11,162 nt of DNA from Ruminococcaceae bacterium UBA5579 (lineage in GTDB: Bacteria; Bacillota; Clostridia; Oscillospirales; Ruminococcaceae). Below are positions 4,814 to 11,162 of this stretch, one piece after another (the first letter of the stretch is position 1; the number at the start of each line of letters is the position of its first letter). Below the pieces are notes generated by a model. The model saw only the letters and a program-made list of their open reading frames with translations, had not been told where the DNA came from and searched no databases. The position numbers were made by a program, and so were the translations under genes. The stretch covers positions 7,517 to 18,678 of the forward strand of contig DILZ01000037.1 of the NCBI GenBank assembly GCA_002425305.1, read 5' to 3'.

Positions 4814-7510
4814 ATGAAAACATACATCTATCTGACGCTGAAATACTGGAGAAAGCACAAAAAGAACGCCGCAGCGCTGCTGTTTTCGGGGGTGCTGCTG
4901 ACGGCGGTCATCTTTGTGATACTTATGTCGGCAAGAGAGAGCGTGGTTCGGGACTTCCACAGATGGTGTGATCTTGACGGCAATTACGATGTGCTCATCG
5001 CCAACTCCGACGACGAGACCCTTGCAAAGGCGACGGAGGGCAGAAGCGGATATAATTACGGCGTTATGTATGTTTACGGCAAAATGGGGATAGACGACGA
5101 TCGTTTTGAGTATGCGACTATCAAGGACGAGCATAACATCTGGCATACCCCTCTTGAAGAGGGAAGAATGCCCGAAACCGCCGATGAGATAGCTATCGAC
5201 CGCGGCGTGCTCAAAAAGTTCCATTGGGCGGGTAAATGCGGCGACACCATAACGCTCGACGGCAGAACGTTCACGGTTGTCGGGATTATCGATGAGAGAT
5301 ACGGCAAAGGGCGGTTTGGTTCGGTGTTGTATATAGCTCCTTTTGACTTTGGAGAAGCGGAGCCGTATAAAATACCGCTGATATTTGTCGGAGAAAGCGA
5401 CGAAGCCCCGCTATACCGTATAGATTTGATCAACAATTTTTTTGATATGAGACAGCGCCGCGAGAAATTGAATAGTGAGAAGAGAGAGTTTATCCGCTAT
5501 TTAAGAGAAACGCTCGGGGAGACGCAGTGGTATAGGTATGGAGACGATTGGGATAGAGTAGATTTCTACAGTGCGAGGCATACCGGCTTCTTTATGGCGA
5601 TCGCGTGGGTAGGCGCGGCAGTTTCCGTCTTGTCGGTGTTCTCGGTGCTGAGGAATATTTTTACGGAACGCCGCGGCAAGATCGAAATGTTGAAGAAAAT
5701 AGGTATGAAAAAAAGCGCCATCGGCAAGCTCTATGCGGTTGAAGCCGTGATCTTAGCGGCGCTCCAGACCTTGCTTGGAATTCTGGCGGGTGTGGCGGCA
5801 TACGGCGGGATATTTCTGTTCAAAACAAACGTTCTCGGCGAAAAGCCATACAGCGGCTTCACAAGCAATGTGATCATTCGCCAACATACGCTTGACCCCT
5901 TCCTGTACGCGGCGCTTATATCGGCCGTGATAACCGCCGTCGCATATGTTATCAACGCTCTGACGATCAACGTCAAGCAAAAGACGCCGGGCAAAGACCG
6001 CAAGCCCCGTTCTCTTTTCCGCAGCTTCGGACGCGTTTTTCGGAATGGCGGAGTGACGGTAGTGCAGACGGCAGCACTGACGCTTATCTGCTTTTCGGTT
6101 CTGGTCGGATATATGTTTTTTGCGGACAAGGGAGTGGTGGCAATGTTCCCAACGAACCACTCTGCCGGCGGCTTTGATATGGACGAGGAAAATATCGCGG
6201 AATACTATTCCTGCAGTTCTCCAAGCTTGACACTGCTTGCAAGAAACAACAAGCCTATGACCGGTTTTCCCATTATCCCGGCGGATTACACAAAGGGTTT
6301 TGACGATGAAACAGCGCAGAAGCTTCCCGAATATGCGCTCGCAACGGGCTGCCTGGAGCAGACGCTGCTTGAAACCCCCGAATATTGCGGTTACTTTAAT
6401 GAAGGCGTCCGGCTGCCGGATAATACCGATTTGAAAGCTCTTTCGGGTCCGCTTAACGAGCAGCAGGAGGATTTTATCGATGGAGTTATGAACAATACCT
6501 TAAATATATACCGCGTCTTTACAAAGCTCGCCCCCTCGCGGACGATAAGTGAGCTTTCGGAATATGTGACCGAGGGCGCTATCGACCTTGAAGCCCTAAA
6601 CAGCGGCGAAGAGATACTTATAGCATACCGTTCCCAAAAGCCGCCCTTTGAGGTCGGCGATACCATCACGATCTCCTCGGCAGCGAATACGGAAGAATTT
6701 TTAATAAACGACATCGCATCGGCAAAGGTGAAGATCGGCGCGTTTTTACAGATACCGGCGGATATCGGCGCAGTCAAGTATTATACGCTTTGTGACAAAA
6801 ACAAATGTAATTTCATCACCACCGCGACGGGTGCGCAGACAATGGGTATGCACGGCGCTGCTTACACTCAGGTCTACTCTTCCGACAAGATGAACGGAGG
6901 TATCTTTCCGTCCACGGCGGAAATGAGCCTTCAGTCTCTCGCCAAAATGAAATGGGAGGAGCTTAAAAATAAAATCGTTAAAACCAGCGGCTTGCTGATG
7001 ATCTTAATTGTTATGTCGCTTCTTGGATTTGCCTCGTACTTTAACGGTATCGGAATGAAGATACGGATGAGGTCGTATGAGATATCGGTATTCAGAGCGA
7101 TAGGAACGCCCGTTTCCGAATTGCGCAGGCGGCTGCTGATAAGCAGCATAAAGATACCGCTGGCAGCGTCGGCGCTGGCATACGGTCTTGCCAAAACAGC
7201 GCAGTTTGTAATGGAAAAGGTATATGAGCATACGCTCCTTTTGAACGAGCTGGCTAAAGACGATGATGGCTGGATAACAATATCGATAATCGACGGTGTT
7301 AAGGTACAAGACCCATTATTGGACAAGATAGACGCCCTCAATAAAATGTTCTTTCTTGACTATCATATGTGGGAAGTAAACACGGAGCTTCCGGCGTTGA
7401 TACTGTTGATGATACTTTGTACGATAACATTTACTTTGACAGCGATAGCGCTGAAAAAGTTCAAGCGTGATATCGCCGGCGACTTAAATTCGGGGAGGAC
7501 AAGGCAATGA
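4814..7510 (+). CDS. ABC transporter permease, FtsX/MacB type
   Basis: The protein has 898 residues. ATG 4814 is preferred to an upstream in-frame TTG (4754) because GGAGG (4805-4809) is close by and the cytosolic/TM1 start follows at once. TM1 lies at about 18-40, then an extracytoplasmic domain of ~210 residues. Three helices form the first FtsX unit (about 257-283, 312-337, 359-385) and another helix follows (412-437). A second large external domain (~440-720) precedes the last FtsX helices (about 724-745, 782-800, 858-882). This duplicated plan matches lipoprotein, peptide or antibiotic-related exporters and mechanotransmission systems (MacB, LolC/E, BceB-like). It would work as a membrane partner of the ATPase at 7507. 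The substrate cannot be told from the sequence. The hairpin at 4752-4798 may control it. Confidence 0.88.
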   Translation: MKTYIYLTLKYWRKHKKNAAALLFSGVLLTAVIFVILMSARESVVRDFHRWCDLDGNYDVLIANSDDETLAKATEGRSGYNYGVMYVYGKMGIDDDRFEYATIKDEHNIWHTPLEEGRMPETADEIAIDRGVLKKFHWAGKCGDTITLDGRTFTVVGIIDERYGKGRFGSVLYIAPFDFGEAEPYKIPLIFVGESDEAPLYRIDLINNFFDMRQRREKLNSEKREFIRYLRETLGETQWYRYGDDWDRVDFYSARHTGFFMAIAWVGAAVSVLSVFSVLRNIFTERRGKIEMLKKIGMKKSAIGKLYAVEAVILAALQTLLGILAGVAAYGGIFLFKTNVLGEKPYSGFTSNVIIRQHTLDPFLYAALISAVITAVAYVINALTINVKQKTPGKDRKPRSLFRSFGRVFRNGGVTVVQTAALTLICFSVLVGYMFFADKGVVAMFPTNHSAGGFDMDEENIAEYYSCSSPSLTLLARNNKPMTGFPIIPADYTKGFDDETAQKLPEYALATGCLEQTLLETPEYCGYFNEGVRLPDNTDLKALSGPLNEQQEDFIDGVMNNTLNIYRVFTKLAPSRTISELSEYVTEGAIDLEALNSGEEILIAYRSQKPPFEVGDTITISSAANTEEFLINDIASAKVKIGAFLQIPADIGAVKYYTLCDKNKCNFITTATGAQTMGMHGAAYTQVYSSDKMNGGIFPSTAEMSLQSLAKMKWEELKNKIVKTSGLLMILIVMSLLGFASYFNGIGMKIRMRSYEISVFRAIGTPVSELRRRLLISSIKIPLAASALAYGLAKTAQFVMEKVYEHTLLLNELAKDDDGWITISIIDGVKVQDPLLDKIDALNKMFFLDYHMWEVNTELPALILLMILCTITFTLTAIALKKFKRDIAGDLNSGRTRQ

Positions 7511-8157
7511 TAAAAACCGAAAATTTATGCAAGATCTACGGGAAAGGCGAAAGTTCTGTAACAGCGCTGAAAAATGCGTCGCTTGAGATCAAGGACGGCG
7601 AACTCGTTGCGATAATCGGCAAATCGGGCAGCGGAAAGACAACGCTCTTAAATCTGCTCGGCTGTCTTGACGCGGCGACGGACGGCAAGGCATTTTACAA
7701 CGATGTGGAAATAACCTCTTTAAATGACAGTGGGGCGGCAGATTTCAGACTGCGGCATATCGGGTTTGTGTTTCAGTTTTTCGATCTGCTACCCGAGCTT
7801 ACCGCCGCTGAAAACATTCTGCTTCCCGCAAGATTGGCGAAAAGAGCAACCGAAAAATTTCAAGAGATCGTTGACGGTCTCGGGCTTACGGAGCGCGTCA
7901 ATCATTATCCCTCGCAGCTTTCCGGCGGTCAGCAGCAGCGCGTAGCGATAGCTCGGGCGATGATAAATGATCCCGAGGTGCTGCTCTGCGACGAACCAAC
8001 CGGAAATCTCGACGAGCGCTCGGGAAAAGAGGTTATGGAGCTGCTACTAAAAATGAACCGCGAGCAGAATAAAACGATCTTGATCGTCACGCACAATCCC
8101 GAGATCGCCGCGCAGTGCGGGAGAACCATTGAGATTTCCGACGGGGCGATCGTTTAA
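7507..8157 (+). CDS. ABC transporter ATP-binding protein (MacB/LolD/BceA-like)
   Basis: The protein has 216 residues, a complete single nucleotide-binding domain. Walker A is GKSGSGKT at 38-45, the Q-loop Gln is Q90, the signature LSGGQ lies at 138-142 followed by QQRVAIARA, Walker B is VLLCDEP with D162 and E163, the D-loop NLD is at 167-169, and the switch His is H196. The PTGNLD wording is typical of the LolD/MacB/FtsE subgroup, which pairs with FtsX-type permeases. Its ATG overlaps the TGA of the permease gene (ATGA), so the two are translated together, and GGGGAGG within the permease 3' end provides the binding site. It powers the transporter from the cytosolic side of the membrane. Confidence 0.95.
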   Translation: MIKTENLCKIYGKGESSVTALKNASLEIKDGELVAIIGKSGSGKTTLLNLLGCLDAATDGKAFYNDVEITSLNDSGAADFRLRHIGFVFQFFDLLPELTAAENILLPARLAKRATEKFQEIVDGLGLTERVNHYPSQLSGGQQQRVAIARAMINDPEVLLCDEPTGNLDERSGKEVMELLLKMNREQNKTILIVTHNPEIAAQCGRTIEISDGAIV

Positions 8158-8245
8158 GCGGCGACTATAAATCCCTATCGTGCCGCTGCCCTTTATTGAA
8201 GGCGGAAGCAATGTCGTGCGGATTCAAGTCCCATTATCCGCACGG
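8158..8245 (+). other. Structured spacer with a tRNA 3'-end-like segment
   Basis: TTCAAGTCCCATTATCCGC (8223-8241) matches the 3' end of the tRNA-Gly at 278-296 in 17 of 19 positions, including 13 in a row, and keeps a T-loop-like TTCAAGT. A full cloverleaf fails: the T stem is broken, only GCGG/CCGC of the acceptor pairs, and no CCA follows. The segment also forms a 9-bp perfect hairpin, CGTGCGGAT (8215-8223) with ATCCGCACG (8236-8244), and a 5-bp GCGGC (8158-8162) / GCCGC (8182-8186) stem. It could be a decayed tRNA, an attachment-site remnant, or a structured leader of the response-regulator gene. Confidence 0.4.
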
Positions 8246-8311
8246 TGTTTTATGTGTGTAAGCAGAGCAATGATAACACCGGGAAATCAAATAAGAAGAG
8301 TGAGGATGATA

Positions 8312-9016
8312 ATGATTAAGTTTGCGGTGTGTGACGACGAACAGGAAACGATCGATCGTATTTCGGAAAAGCTGCATATTTATTACTCTGATGAATGTGA
8401 GATAAAGACATACGGCGACGGCGCGCAATTGCTTTCGGACTGCCATCAGAATTGTTTTGACGCGCTCTTTCTGAATATTGATATGCCCGGATCGAACGGA
8501 ATGGAGATTGCCGAGAAGATACGTAAGAATAATTTGCGAGTAAAAATAGTTTTTGTAAGCAGCCAAAATGATTTGGCTTATAAAGGTTACTTATACAACG
8601 CTTTTAGATTCGTTAGAAAAAGTAATTTGGATCAAGAACTGTGTGAAGCGGTAAAAAGTTTAAAAGAAACTTTTTCTTCGCAGCGCGAGTATCTTTCTTT
8701 CAAGACGGCAACAGGAGAAACGTTCCAATCATCCAAAGACATAAGGTATTTTGAATCCAACGGTCATTTCATAGATGTGGTTTGTAATGACAGAACTATC
8801 AGGATGTGCGGAATTCTGCGGGAATATGAGGAAATGATGAAAGATAACGGTTTCATAAGAATACATAAAAGCTATCTTGTGAATTTCAGATATATCCGTT
8901 TCATAGAGAAAAATGCAGTGTTTTTGACATGCGGCAAGGAATTGCCGTTGAGTCGAAATAGGGTCAGTGAGACCAAAATAAAAATAATGTTTTTTTCAAA
9001 AGACTTAGCAACATAA
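8312..9016 (+). CDS. LytTR-family response regulator with Asn at the phosphorylation site
   Basis: The protein has 234 residues. ATG 8312 (MIKFAVCDDE) fits the usual start of the family, with GTGAGG 6 nt upstream; ATG 8306 is an alternative that adds two residues. The receiver domain (1-~118) has the acidic pair D8/D9, S83/S84 in the switch position and K103. The expected phospho-acceptor, in the pattern L-D-I-x-M-P, reads L-N-I-D-M-P, so it is N55 (codon AAT, 8474-8476). Residues ~125-225 form a LytTR DNA-binding domain, including HKSYLVNFRYI. This architecture is that of AgrA/ComE-type regulators, which bind direct repeats upstream of bacteriocin, competence or virulence genes. No histidine kinase is adjacent. 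It may act without phosphorylation. It lies 154 nt after the ABC ATPase gene and could control that operon. Confidence 0.92.
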   Translation: MIKFAVCDDEQETIDRISEKLHIYYSDECEIKTYGDGAQLLSDCHQNCFDALFLNIDMPGSNGMEIAEKIRKNNLRVKIVFVSSQNDLAYKGYLYNAFRFVRKSNLDQELCEAVKSLKETFSSQREYLSFKTATGETFQSSKDIRYFESNGHFIDVVCNDRTIRMCGILREYEEMMKDNGFIRIHKSYLVNFRYIRFIEKNAVFLTCGKELPLSRNRVSETKIKIMFFSKDLAT

Positions 9017-9066
9017 CATACATTTATTATAGGGTCTGCTGATATTAGTTTAGGCAGCTTGTGTAA

Positions 9067-9216
9067 TTACCCCTTGTTAAATTCGTGATGAATGTTAAAC
9101 AAGTCATCGTAAAGCAAATTTATTTCTAGAGAGGCACTGTCAATAACTTCGTTTTTTATTAATTTTTCGATTAGCGGTATTCTTTGTAAATATAAGTCTT
9201 TATGGAAAAAATACAA
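9067..9216 (-). pseudogene. Small orphan reading-frame remnant
   Basis: Reading leftward from a TTG at 9216 to TAA at 9067-9069 gives 49 residues with protein-like composition (for example IPLIEKLIKNEVIDSASLEI, then NLLYDDLFNIHHEFNKG). The frame is closed just upstream by a TGA (9223-9225) inside the terminator of the epimerase gene. There is no ribosome binding site and no ATG. It most resembles the surviving C-terminal piece of a gene whose 5' part was lost. I do not recognise the family. Confidence 0.35.
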
Positions 9217-9270
9217 AACAAATCACCTGTCGTTGTACGAACCTTGCAGGTCAAATTCCGACAGGTGATT
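9205..9270 (-). terminator. Terminator of the leftward epimerase operon
   Basis: AATCACCTGTCG (9221-9232) and CGACAGGTGATT (9259-9270) form a perfect 12-bp inverted repeat with a 26-nt loop. On the minus strand it is followed by TTGTTTTGTATTTTTT, a T-rich tract. It begins only 27 nt beyond the TAA at 9297-9299, which supports that stop as the original end of the epimerase gene. The rest of the 9017-9384 gap holds no other clear signal. Confidence 0.8.
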
Positions 9271-9296
9271 CAATTTCAATAACAGCTTTGTATTAA

Positions 9297-9396
9297 TTAA
9301 ATCCCAAAGCAAACAACCGCCCATTGAAACGGAACGCAGCGATACTTAACTGTCATTCCGTTTCCGAACGGTATGTTTGAGAATTCAGTGAAGTCC
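9297..9396 (-). pseudogene. Out-of-frame C-terminal tail of the epimerase gene
   Basis: Near 9390-9396 the coding signal appears to leave the main frame. The next frame reads FTEFSNIPFGNGMTVKYRC, then VPFQWAVVCFGI, and stops with TAA at 9297-9299, just before the terminator. Removing one base from the TTTAAC stretch would join the two frames and add about 33 residues in place of the last few. The composition and the fit to the terminator suggest this was the original 3' end. Confidence 0.5.
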
Positions 9397-10842
9397 GTTA
9401 AAGGTGATCTTATAAATGCTGTTGCCGTCGGGCATAAACCCAAGAGCGCCGTTTTTGTCGATCGCGGTAACATTGCCGAAGAACATATACGGCGCAACCG
9501 TGCGGTGCGAAACGCGCTCCCATTCGGGCAGAGCGTAGTACAGCTCAAATTCCTCTCCCTTGACGCGTGCGGCGGTCATATAACTGAACAGAGCATGCTC
9601 AAAGCTGTGTAGTGAAGTCTTCCAGTTGTGAGATTTCGGATACTGAATAAGCGGCTTATCGTCCTTTGCGCCTACCATATGCCAAATCTCGCCGTTTTCG
9701 TGATCAACCATTTTGTCGAGCCAATAACGCTGGGTATTATTAAGATAGTGATAATATGACGGATCGTGTATCGAGAGTATCTCGGATGCCTGATCAAGCT
9801 CCGCCAAAATCCACCATTCCTTGTTTTCGTCAAGATCTCCGTTTTCGTCAAAGCGTCTTGCCCACGATCCCGTTTTCTCGATATATGCGTCTTTAAGTAT
9901 CTTGTCGATCTTGGGACGTGCAAAATCAATGTAGAACGGGTCGCCCAACAGCTCTCCGATCTTCATAATTACCCAGAAGGTTTTTACGGAATGTCCGAAG
10001 TCCGTGTGATCGGTGCCGAGCGTCATACTGCTCGTTGTATCTTCCGTGCCCCAGAAAAACTCATACTTTTCGCTGTAAAACTGCGTGATCAGAATGTCGG
10101 CGATTTTCTTCATATCCTTTTTCCAGATGCTCTTGTACGGCTCGGGAAGACTGGGAGTGATCATTAGCATATATGCGTAGAGCTGATCGAGCTGCGCTAC
10201 TATCTGCACCTGTGGGTCTTTGGTATACTTGGGATACCATGTAAGATATCCTCTGCCGTCGTCCATATATACGCTGAATATGTAGTCTTTGATTTGAATT
10301 ATCTTGTGCATGATTCCGGCGTCGTGTGTTAGAAAATAGTACATTCCCAAGCCGGTAAGACCGTAAGCCAAATCCTGACTTATACGCTTCATTCTGTCTT
10401 GATCCCATTCGCCGGTTTTTCTGTTTTTGGTAACGAACATCCCGTAATTGCCGTCCATAGCGTTCACGAGAGCAAGCGCACCCTTGCGGCAAAGCTCCAA
10501 ATAATGAGGATTTCCGGTCATATGGAACGCTATTCCATAGGCGTAGGTCTGACGGGAATGAGCGCGTATAAAATTAAAGTCGGTTTCGACAAGTCCCTTT
10601 GTATCGGGGTCGGCAATTGCCGCTTTAAATTCCTCTGGCCACGCGTCCTTGTTTTCGGGAAGTCTTTCTCCCTTATTTGTGCGGTAAGTCGGGAACAAAT
10701 CACCGTCAAAATCATATGCTTCGGGTCTGTCCCAAAACTTCATCAGATCATTTTCAAGGTGATCAACCCATTCCCGAGGAGAAACAGCGTTATTGATAAG
10801 CTCCTTGATGTCTTCGGGCTTTTCCAATAATAAAGTGTTCAT
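9385..10842 (-). CDS. AGE-family epimerase/isomerase (N-acylglucosamine 2-epimerase-like), likely truncated
   Basis: In the open frame the protein has 485 residues. ATG 10842 (MNTLLLEKPE) is chosen because AGAAAGGA lies 8 nt upstream; an in-frame TTG at 10866 has no site. AGE enzymes are (alpha/alpha)6 barrels that epimerise or isomerise sugars such as N-acetylglucosamine, cellobiose or mannose. Family-like blocks are HSRQTYAYG (95-103), DFGHSVKTFW (281-290) with H284, KEWWILAELDQ (341-351) with E348, and HNWKTSLHSFEHALF (405-419), carrying likely catalytic His and substrate-binding aromatic residues. Known members have about 390-420 residues; this one has an added N-terminus and a C-terminal part from ~430 on. 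No signal peptide is seen, so it acts in the cytosol. It follows the DJ-1-like gene by 16 nt, probably in one operon. The final frame appears shifted near 9390, so the natural product may be ~33 residues longer. The substrate is not predictable. Confidence 0.82.
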   Translation of the reverse strand: MNTLLLEKPEDIKELINNAVSPREWVDHLENDLMKFWDRPEAYDFDGDLFPTYRTNKGERLPENKDAWPEEFKAAIADPDTKGLVETDFNFIRAHSRQTYAYGIAFHMTGNPHYLELCRKGALALVNAMDGNYGMFVTKNRKTGEWDQDRMKRISQDLAYGLTGLGMYYFLTHDAGIMHKIIQIKDYIFSVYMDDGRGYLTWYPKYTKDPQVQIVAQLDQLYAYMLMITPSLPEPYKSIWKKDMKKIADILITQFYSEKYEFFWGTEDTTSSMTLGTDHTDFGHSVKTFWVIMKIGELLGDPFYIDFARPKIDKILKDAYIEKTGSWARRFDENGDLDENKEWWILAELDQASEILSIHDPSYYHYLNNTQRYWLDKMVDHENGEIWHMVGAKDDKPLIQYPKSHNWKTSLHSFEHALFSYMTAARVKGEEFELYYALPEWERVSHRTVAPYMFFGNVTAIDKNGALGFMPDGNSIYKITFNGLH

Positions 10843-10858
10843 ATTCTGCATCCTTTCT

Positions 10859-11162
10859 TTAAACAATCGGGTTTTTGGTTATATTGCGGTACGCCTCCAT
10901 TACGGCGTTGCAATACGCTTCAATATCCGCGGCGGAACGCCCCGTTACTAAGTCGCCATCGATCACGACATGGGATTCATCGGGAACATATACCGCTCCC
11001 GCATTAACAACATCGGCAAGCACCACTGTGTGGCAAATTACCCGGCGATCTTTCAGCAGCTCGGGCAAGGGAGTAAGTATCCACAATGCGTGACACAACG
11101 CGCCCTTGACGATCGAAGGATTCATCATCGCGGACGCCATAAATCTTACAGCCGCAGGGGAG
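10859..11162 (-). CDS. DJ-1/PfpI-family protein, C-terminal part
   Basis: The reading frame is open to the right edge and stops with TAA at 10859-10861, so about 100 C-terminal residues are visible. The visible part starts SPAAVRFMASAMM. The nucleophile-elbow pattern GALCHALWIL contains a Cys-His pair (Cys codon at 11093-11095), as in the DJ-1/PfpI/ThiJ class of glutamine-amidotransferase-like proteins, followed by RRVICHTV, DVVNAGAVYVPDE and the typical terminal DGDLVTGRSAADIEAYCNAV. Members include proteases, deglycases/glyoxalases and stress proteins. The glutamate of the catalytic site lies outside the window, so activity cannot be checked. It is upstream of, and probably cotranscribed with, the epimerase gene. 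Confidence 0.85.
   Translation of the reverse strand, partial: SPAAVRFMASAMMNPSIVKGALCHALWILTPLPELLKDRRVICHTVVLADVVNAGAVYVPDESHVVIDGDLVTGRSAADIEAYCNAVMEAYRNITKNPIV

Noticed and set aside
8158..8244. A complete second tRNA gene
   Set aside because: Only four acceptor pairs form, the T stem has mismatches, no sound anticodon arm or CCA exists; only the 3' segment resembles a tRNA.
8180..8311. N-terminal extension of the response regulator from GTG 8180
   Set aside because: The added residues are translated tRNA-like and hairpin sequence, no binding site precedes the GTG, and the receiver domain starts naturally at 8312.
9385..9400. Programmed -1 frameshift in the epimerase gene
   Set aside because: The downstream frame needs a +1 shift; the -1 frame meets a stop at once, and no classical slippery heptamer fits.

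Overview
The window looks like a chromosomal segment from a Gram-positive Clostridia-type bacterium. A Ruminococcus-like member of the Oscillospiraceae is my best guess, but this is inference. Supporting signs are strong AAGGAGG ribosome binding sites, TTGACA-N17-TATAAT promoters, Sec-exported surface proteins with Ser/Thr/Asp-rich stalks, an ECF sigma factor paired with a DUF4367-like anti-sigma protein, and a LytTR response regulator.

Layout. Positions 1-32 hold the first codons of a leftward gene, with its promoter at 71-99. A consensus promoter drives tRNA-Gly(CCC) at 227-300, which ends in a terminator. Next, all rightward, come a large secreted CAP/SCP-domain protein with 38-residue Cys-containing repeats and a C-terminal membrane anchor (394-2019), then a bidirectional terminator. 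An ECF sigma factor with a consensus promoter (2405-2935) overlaps its putative anti-sigma factor (2925-3608). Two small secreted proteins follow (3696-4118 and 4282-4728), then an FtsX-type ABC permease and its ATPase (4814-8157, ATGA overlap). After a structured, tRNA-like spacer comes a LytTR response regulator (8312-9016). The right end is leftward: a DJ-1/PfpI-like gene entering from the right edge and, 16 nt downstream, an AGE-family epimerase (9385-10842). The epimerase appears to have lost its last ~33 residues to a frameshift and is followed by a terminator at 9221-9270.

How the genes may work together. The sigma/anti-sigma pair is a typical envelope-signal module. The adjacent secreted proteins and the MacB/BceB-like transporter are reasonable targets or partners, but no promoter motif proves it. 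The two small secreted-protein genes share a leader design: a GGGAAATTT stretch, a TTCCC(C)ACAG stretch able to pair with it, then AAGGAGG. This suggests common post-transcriptional control. The response regulator has Asn where the phosphorylated Asp should be and no kinase gene beside it, so it is probably not controlled by ordinary phosphorylation.

Other unusual points are a 19-nt near-copy (17/19) of the tRNA-Gly 3' end at 8223-8241, in the same orientation, which could mark an old integration site enclosing the sigma-CAP-transporter cluster. There is also a small orphan reading-frame remnant on the minus strand at 9067-9216. I saw no transposase, integrase or CRISPR array.
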